Shown here: positions 60,397 through 64,000 of the stretch, in pieces
How the letters are laid out: each line of letters starts with the position of its first letter
Position numbering within the stretch: the first letter of the stretch is position 1
DNA from: Acidobacteriota bacterium
Lineage (GTDB): Bacteria; Acidobacteriota; Terriglobia; Acidiferrales; UBA7541
Assembly: GCA_013289825.1 (NCBI GenBank)
Contig: JABCZF010000027.1
Coordinates: forward strand, 1-64,000
Reading direction: 5' to 3'
DNA: 64,000 nt
Position numbers and translations under genes: made by a program
The notes under the pieces: model-generated
What the model was told of the DNA's origin: nothing
Database searches by the model: none
What the model saw: only the letters and a program-made list of their open reading frames with translations

Positions 60397-61236
60397 CTAG
60401 TCACTCGGTAGGACCGGTCTTTCCCCCGGCGCCTTACCCTCTCTTCTTCTCGCGGAACTCTGTTTCCTCGGTGTTGAAATCCGCTTCGACGCTTCCTCCA
60501 ACCGATCCTCTTTCTTCCCCGCCACCGCCTCCCGCCGCAAAGCCCCCACTTCCTTCGGCCCCAGCAAGCGATATCTCCCCCTCGGCAAACCCTCCACCGA
60601 CAGCGTCCCCAACCCAATCCGCATCAACTTCTCGACCGGATGCATCTCCTTCATCAGCAACCGCCGCAGCTCATCCTTCTTAGAATCCCGCATCCGCACT
60701 TCATACCAAAAATTCGCCGCCCGCCCGCGCGTAGCGTCCGGTTGCCGCACTGTTTTCATCTTCAACCCAGCTTCCCGTCCGATGCGGTCCAGATCCGCCA
60801 AAGTCAGCATGCCCTTCACTTTGACGTGATACACCTGCTCGATCTGCGCCCAGTTTTTCAACATCTCCGCCGCCAAATCGCCGTCGTTCGTCAAAAACAC
60901 CAGGCCCGATGCCGCATACTCCAAATTCCCCACCGGAAACACCCGCTCAGGCAGTCCCCGCAAACAATTGCGCAATGTCTTCCGCCCCTCCGGATCAGCC
61001 ATAGCCGAAACCACTTCCGGCGGCTTGTGCAAAGCCAAGTAAATATTCCTCTGCGCCACCGCTCCAACCGTCCGCCCCGCCGCCACAATCTTGTCCGTAG
61101 TAGGATCCGCCTTCGTCCCCAACTCCCGCACCACCACGCCGTTCACCCGCACCTGGCCGGACAAAATCAACTGCTCCGCGTGCCTGCGCGAAGCAATCCC
61201 CGCCCTCCCAATAATCTTCTGCAGTCTCTCTTGCAT
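60397..61236 (-). CDS. RsuA/RluB-family pseudouridine synthase paralogue with Asp-to-Glu active-site change
   Basis: The 279-residue paralogue of the next gene shares its architecture: an S4 domain (QKIIGRAGIASRRHAEQLI, GQVRVNGVVVRELG) and a catalytic fold ending KKDELRRLLMKEMHPVEKL. At the catalytic position the motif reads PVGNLEYAASGLVFLTNDG. The invariant Asp is Glu106 and the preceding Arg is Asn, so isomerase activity is doubtful. The RQIRRM signature is also altered (DELRRLLMKE). The C-terminal tail of about 40 residues is basic and disordered (SKRISTPRKQSSARRREGK), part of it encoded by a dispersed repeat. It follows scpB after 78 nt. Confidence 0.88.
   Translation of the reverse strand: MQERLQKIIGRAGIASRRHAEQLILSGQVRVNGVVVRELGTKADPTTDKIVAAGRTVGAVAQRNIYLALHKPPEVVSAMADPEGRKTLRNCLRGLPERVFPVGNLEYAASGLVFLTNDGDLAAEMLKNWAQIEQVYHVKVKGMLTLADLDRIGREAGLKMKTVRQPDATRGRAANFWYEVRMRDSKKDELRRLLMKEMHPVEKLMRIGLGTLSVEGLPRGRYRLLGPKEVGALRREAVAGKKEDRLEEASKRISTPRKQSSARRREGKAPGERPVLPSD
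60445..60480. repeat. CACAGAG-type dispersed repeat, copy C (inside a coding end)
   Basis: On the minus strand it reads TTTCAACACCGAGGAAACAG, then AGTTCCGCGAGAAG. It is translated as the ISTPRKQSSARR part of the upstream pseudouridine synthase's C-terminal tail. Confidence 0.5.
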
Positions 61237-61276
61237 ATGGTGTGCTGTCTTTTCCTGGCTTGTCTTTTCTCTGTCG

Positions 61277-61296
61277 CGGCCGGGCTTGCCCGGCCG
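61277..61296. repeat. REP-like palindrome (9-bp arms, TT loop)
   Basis: CGGCCGGGC-TT-GCCCGGCCG is perfect and lies in the 78-bp gap between scpB and the pseudouridine synthase gene. It has the same geometry as the palindrome at 29643-29662. Confidence 0.6.
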
Positions 61297-61314
61297 ATCT
61301 TTGCGGAGGGAGAC

Positions 61315-62094
61315 TTACTCTCCAGCGGCTGTCGATTTCACGACAGGCGGTGGCGGGTCTTCATCCAATTGCCCCGAGGGCATCCCCTCGGCCGTCGCCA
61401 GGGCTGCATGCTCGCGAAAGGCTTCGGCCTCGCTAAGTTCCTCTTGCACGCGTGCCATGGCCTCGGACGCGCTGCTATGCGTGGGGTCGTTGCCACCCTC
61501 TGCAACCACATCTTCCCGATAAAACTCCGCCGAAGGCGCCACTCCCTCATCACTCCCCAGCGCTTCCCGCGCCAAGGCCTCAAACTCCTTCAAACTCGGC
61601 AGCTCCTCCAAATCACTCAACCCAAACCGCATCAAAAACTCCTTGGATGTCTTATAGAGGATCGGCCGCCCAATCACTTCTTTCCTACCTGCGGTGGTAA
61701 TCAACCGTTTGTCCAAAAGCGTGCTAATCACGCCCGCAGTATTCACTCCGCGAATCTCCGAAATCTCCGGCGAAGTCACCGGCTGCTTGTAAGCAATCAC
61801 CGCCAAGGTCTCGAGCGCCGGCATGGTCAACCGCAAAGGCGGCCGCAAACTCTTAATGAATCTGCGCACCACATCATGCTGCTGCGGCTTGGTATACAAC
61901 TTGTACCCACCCGCCACCGCCCGGATCTCAATCCCGCGTCCCTCAGAGCCATAGCTCCCCACCAACTCGTCCAGCGAAGCCTGCACCACAAGCTTCTCTT
62001 CTTCCAAGGCCTTAGCAAGCTGCTCAATCGTCGCCGGTTCGTCCGCCGCATAAATGATCGCTTCCAAAGCGGCTTTTCTCTCTTCATTGGTCAT
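61315..62094 (-). CDS. scpB: segregation and condensation protein B
   Basis: ScpB dimerises and binds ScpA in the SMC-ScpAB condensin that organises and segregates the chromosome. The 259-residue protein has two winged-helix domains: ALEAIIYAADEPATIEQLAKAL, then LETLAVIAYKQPVTSPEISE and IRGVNTAGVISTLLDKRLIT, with GRPILYKTSKEFLMRFGL. The C-terminal 80 residues are acidic and low-complexity (PPPPVVKSTAAGE at the end), longer than in Bacillus. It lies 139 nt downstream of scpA. The smc gene is not in the window. Confidence 0.94.
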   Translation of the reverse strand: MTNEERKAALEAIIYAADEPATIEQLAKALEEEKLVVQASLDELVGSYGSEGRGIEIRAVAGGYKLYTKPQQHDVVRRFIKSLRPPLRLTMPALETLAVIAYKQPVTSPEISEIRGVNTAGVISTLLDKRLITTAGRKEVIGRPILYKTSKEFLMRFGLSDLEELPSLKEFEALAREALGSDEGVAPSAEFYREDVVAEGGNDPTHSSASEAMARVQEELSEAEAFREHAALATAEGMPSGQLDEDPPPPVVKSTAAGE

Positions 62095-62233
62095 GCTTAA
62101 CTCTCTCTCTTCCCAGCGGTTCCTGAATCTCGTCTTTCACTCTTCCCTGCCTCTCTGAAATCTGCGTCTCCGGGTTATCTTTAATCTCTTCAGGTTTGAG
62201 CTTTGATTTTCAACACTCGACTGTCAATCTCTT

Positions 62234-63043
62234 CTATTTGTACTCCTCATCAATCTGCCGGATTTCGCCCGCCTCATCAAAAATCACATCAAACGCCTTC
62301 CCCTTTTTCACCACAATCTCCCCGAACTGCTTCTCCTGCGCCAATCCCACCGCCTGCAATTTCACCATTTCCAAAACCGCCAGAAACGCCACAATCATCG
62401 CATGCCGCGAAGGGCAAGCCTCAAAAAACTGAATCAAATTAACGATGTTATCCGCGCTGGCCAAAATCTGCGCCCGCAATGCCGCAATCATCTGCGCCAC
62501 GGTAAACTGCTCGTGCTGCAACTCAATGCGCGAAACTTCCTTCCGCCGCTCCAAAACCTGCTGAAACACCTTTACCAAATCCACCAGCGAAACCACCAGA
62601 TCGCCTGCGGTCCCCTCGTCGTTGTAAAGTGACTTGTCCGGCTTCGACCACACGTTTTCTTCGATCTGCTGCTTCTGATACAAAAGCTGCGCTGCATTCT
62701 TAAACTTCTCGTGCTCCACAAGCCGCTGCACCAATTCCGCCCGCGGATCACCCTCCGCCCCTTCCTCCGCAGCCAGAGGATCCGGCGGCAAAAGCATCTT
62801 CGACTTGATGTAAATCAAAGTCGCCGCCATATAAATAAAATCCGCCGACACATCCACATTCAACTCTTCCAATTTGTGCAAGTATTCGAGGTATTGCGCC
62901 GTGATCAACGAAATCTGGATATCATGAATATTCATCTCCTGCTTCTTGATCAAATCAAGCAAGAGGTCGAGCGGCCCCTCATACAAAGGTATGTGCACCC
63001 TGTAAGCCGCATTCCCGGACATCTTGTTCTCTGGCGTAGCCAT
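62234..63043 (-). CDS. scpA: segregation and condensation protein A
   Basis: ScpA is the kleisin that bridges the SMC heads in the bacterial condensin. The 269-residue protein has the N-terminal kleisin helix region YRVHIPLYEGPLDLLLDLIK followed by KQEMNIHDIQISLITAQYLE and FIYMAATLIYIKSKMLLP. The C-terminal winged helix is around HAMIVAFLAVLEMVKLQAVG. The start MATPENKMSGNAAYRVHIP is preceded by AAAGAAG from a dispersed repeat. It is followed by scpB, the usual gene pairing. Confidence 0.94.
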   Translation of the reverse strand: MATPENKMSGNAAYRVHIPLYEGPLDLLLDLIKKQEMNIHDIQISLITAQYLEYLHKLEELNVDVSADFIYMAATLIYIKSKMLLPPDPLAAEEGAEGDPRAELVQRLVEHEKFKNAAQLLYQKQQIEENVWSKPDKSLYNDEGTAGDLVVSLVDLVKVFQQVLERRKEVSRIELQHEQFTVAQMIAALRAQILASADNIVNLIQFFEACPSRHAMIVAFLAVLEMVKLQAVGLAQEKQFGEIVVKKGKAFDVIFDEAGEIRQIDEEYK

Positions 63044-63049
63044 TCTTTT

Positions 63050-63094
63050 TCTTCTTTGTGTCCTCTGTGCTCTCCGTGCCCGCGGTGTTAAAAC
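63050..63094. repeat. CACAGAG-type dispersed repeat, copy D
   Basis: On the minus strand it reads GTTTTAACACCGCGGGCACG, then GAGAGCACAGAGGACACAAAGAAG. It forms most of the 71-bp gap between trpS and scpA and supplies the ribosome site of scpA. Confidence 0.5.
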
Positions 63095-63114
63095 ACAACT
63101 TCTGCCTCACCTAG

Positions 63115-64000
63115 TCACGTATCGCCAGCAATCTCCCGCCGCCTGTCCTTCCAATGAAACACCGCTTCCCTCACCCTCTCCATGGTGTTCTTGGCCTCCA
63201 CGCGCGCCCGCTGCGACCCGTCGTCAATCATTTCCAGCACGCCCTTCTGATTGTTCTCCCACTTCACACGGCGTTCGCGTACCGGCGCGATCCACTTAAT
63301 CAAATTCTCCGCCATCGCGGCCTTACACTCAATGCACCCAATCCCCGCCGTTGTGCATCCCTGCCGCACCCATTCCAACCGCCCCGGCTCCCCCGACGAG
63401 AACAGTTTATGCCAGTCGTACACTGGACACACGTCCGGATTTCCCGGATCCGTCCGTCTCTTCCGCGCCGGGTCCGTCACCATCACCTTCGTCTTCTTCC
63501 GTATCTCCTCGTCCGTCTCGCTTAAAGTAATCGCATTCCCATAACTCTTCGACATCTTCCGCCCATCCAGCCCGGGTATCTTCGGCGTCTTCGTCAGCAT
63601 CACCCCCGGCTCGGTCAAGACTTCTTGAAAGCGTATATATCCAGCTGCAGAATCTAGTCTCTTGAGCGCATTCTCACGGCCGATCTCCAGCAATCTAGCT
63701 CTTATGGCGGAGGTCGCTCGGTCCCACGTTTCAGCGGCTAACGGGAAATCTCGAATGTCTGGCCTAGAGGCGCGTATTTCGAGGCGCTGATAAATTTCGC
63801 CCATCAGTCCAGCGTTACTCTTCATCTTCAATTGCTCGTCTAGCTGAGTCCCGTAAAGCAAATCGAACCGTCTGACAATCTCCCGGCTCAACTCCACATG
63901 CGAAACCTGATCCTCCCCCACCGGAACAAACAACGCGGTCCCCTCTTTACCCGCGATAGCGCGCTGGCTGTAAATCACAATATCTGCCGTCTGCAAGCAC
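63115..64000 (-). CDS. trpS: tryptophan--tRNA ligase (5' end beyond the window), with an internal insertion
   Basis: This class I synthetase charges tRNA-Trp. The window holds the C-terminal ~294 codons; the N-terminus with the HIGH motif lies past position 64000. LQTADIVIYSQRA and VPVGEDQVSHVELSREIVRR are the adenylate/Trp-site segments. The class I signature KMSKS is present in PGLDGRKMSKSYGNAI, followed by CPVYDWHKLF and a C-terminal helical domain. Between LLYG and FQEVLTEPGV, about 70 residues (63634-63846) interrupt the expected sequence, with codon use unlike the rest. The stop is a TGA at 63115. Confidence 0.92.
   Translation of the reverse strand, partial: CLQTADIVIYSQRAIAGKEGTALFVPVGEDQVSHVELSREIVRRFDLLYGTQLDEQLKMKSNAGLMGEIYQRLEIRASRPDIRDFPLAAETWDRATSAIRARLLEIGRENALKRLDSAAGYIRFQEVLTEPGVMLTKTPKIPGLDGRKMSKSYGNAITLSETDEEIRKKTKVMVTDPARKRRTDPGNPDVCPVYDWHKLFSSGEPGRLEWVRQGCTTAGIGCIECKAAMAENLIKWIAPVRERRVKWENNQKGVLEMIDDGSQRARVEAKNTMERVREAVFHWKDRRREIAGDT

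Noticed and set aside
60640..62100. A 486-codon plus-strand frame opposite scpB and the pseudouridine synthase
   Set aside because: It is a His/Arg/Leu-rich antisense product crossing an intergenic REP-like palindrome, with no ribosome site or family.

Overview
The window looks like a chromosomal segment of an Acidobacteriota bacterium. The best marker is the PadR regulator followed by three long MacB/FtsX-type permeases without an ATPase at 3660-12191, the 'acidobacterial duplicated orphan permease' (ADOP) arrangement. The DNA is GC-rich and densely coded on both strands. The cell is diderm: it has a fused LptF/LptG, an outer-membrane barrel and RseP. Almost everything is core chromosome. 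I see no prophage, insertion sequence, CRISPR array, rRNA gene or complete tRNA gene.

Layout. 1-3551: outer-membrane barrel protein, DAHP synthase (aroF), membrane-anchored beta-propeller. 3660-12191 (minus): padR and three ADOP permeases under one strong promoter with two overlapping inverted repeats. 12367-16955: divergent GH57 glycosidase and fused lptF-lptG. 17055-23751 (minus): recO-glyQ-glyS, then ppdK with an intrinsic terminator. 24093-25813: PfkB-type kinase and rhomboid protease. 25862-31360 (minus): isopropylmalate/isocitrate-type dehydrogenase, then mazG, a GNAT transferase, a MenC/N-succinylamino-acid racemase and an EamA transporter. 31524-33863: DUF1844 protein and an unusual fusion of a metallo-beta-lactamase-fold hydrolase to RibF. 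34005-39032 (minus): uppS-cdsA-dxr-rseP-fur-family (isoprenoid, lipid and envelope-protease genes). 39145-42152 (minus): an NRAMP-like permease behind a soluble PRC/MgtE_N/CBS protein, preceded by a structured leader of about 355 nt that ends in an intrinsic terminator. 42192-51106: CYTH protein, oligopeptidase B, mutS, anmK and a peptide-binding lipoprotein. 51103-57768: threonylcarbamoyl-AMP synthase with a frameshifted small secreted gene, then LLM oxidoreductase, SpoU methyltransferase, rarA, an exported VOC protein and a secreted beta-propeller. 57901-64000 (minus): hisC with a frameshifted CoA-binding gene, then trpS (cut by the window edge), scpA, scpB and two tandem RsuA/RluB-family pseudouridine synthases.

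The most interesting points are as follows. (1) The NRAMP-like/MgtE-like pair and its leader suggest Mg2+ transport and sensing: the NRAMP metal-site Met and Asn are gone, and the partner is built from Mg2+-sensor domains. (2) The MBL-RibF fusion is continuous. (3) One of the two pseudouridine synthases has Glu where the catalytic Asp should be. (4) trpS carries an extra segment of about 70 residues with atypical codons. (5) The PadR/ADOP operator has two sites about three helical turns apart. (6) MazG-GNAT-racemase-EamA resembles a D- to L-amino-acid salvage module. Several families of short palindromes and 'CACAGAG-like' repeats occupy gaps between genes. Two small genes are broken by apparent single-base deletions and could be assembly errors.
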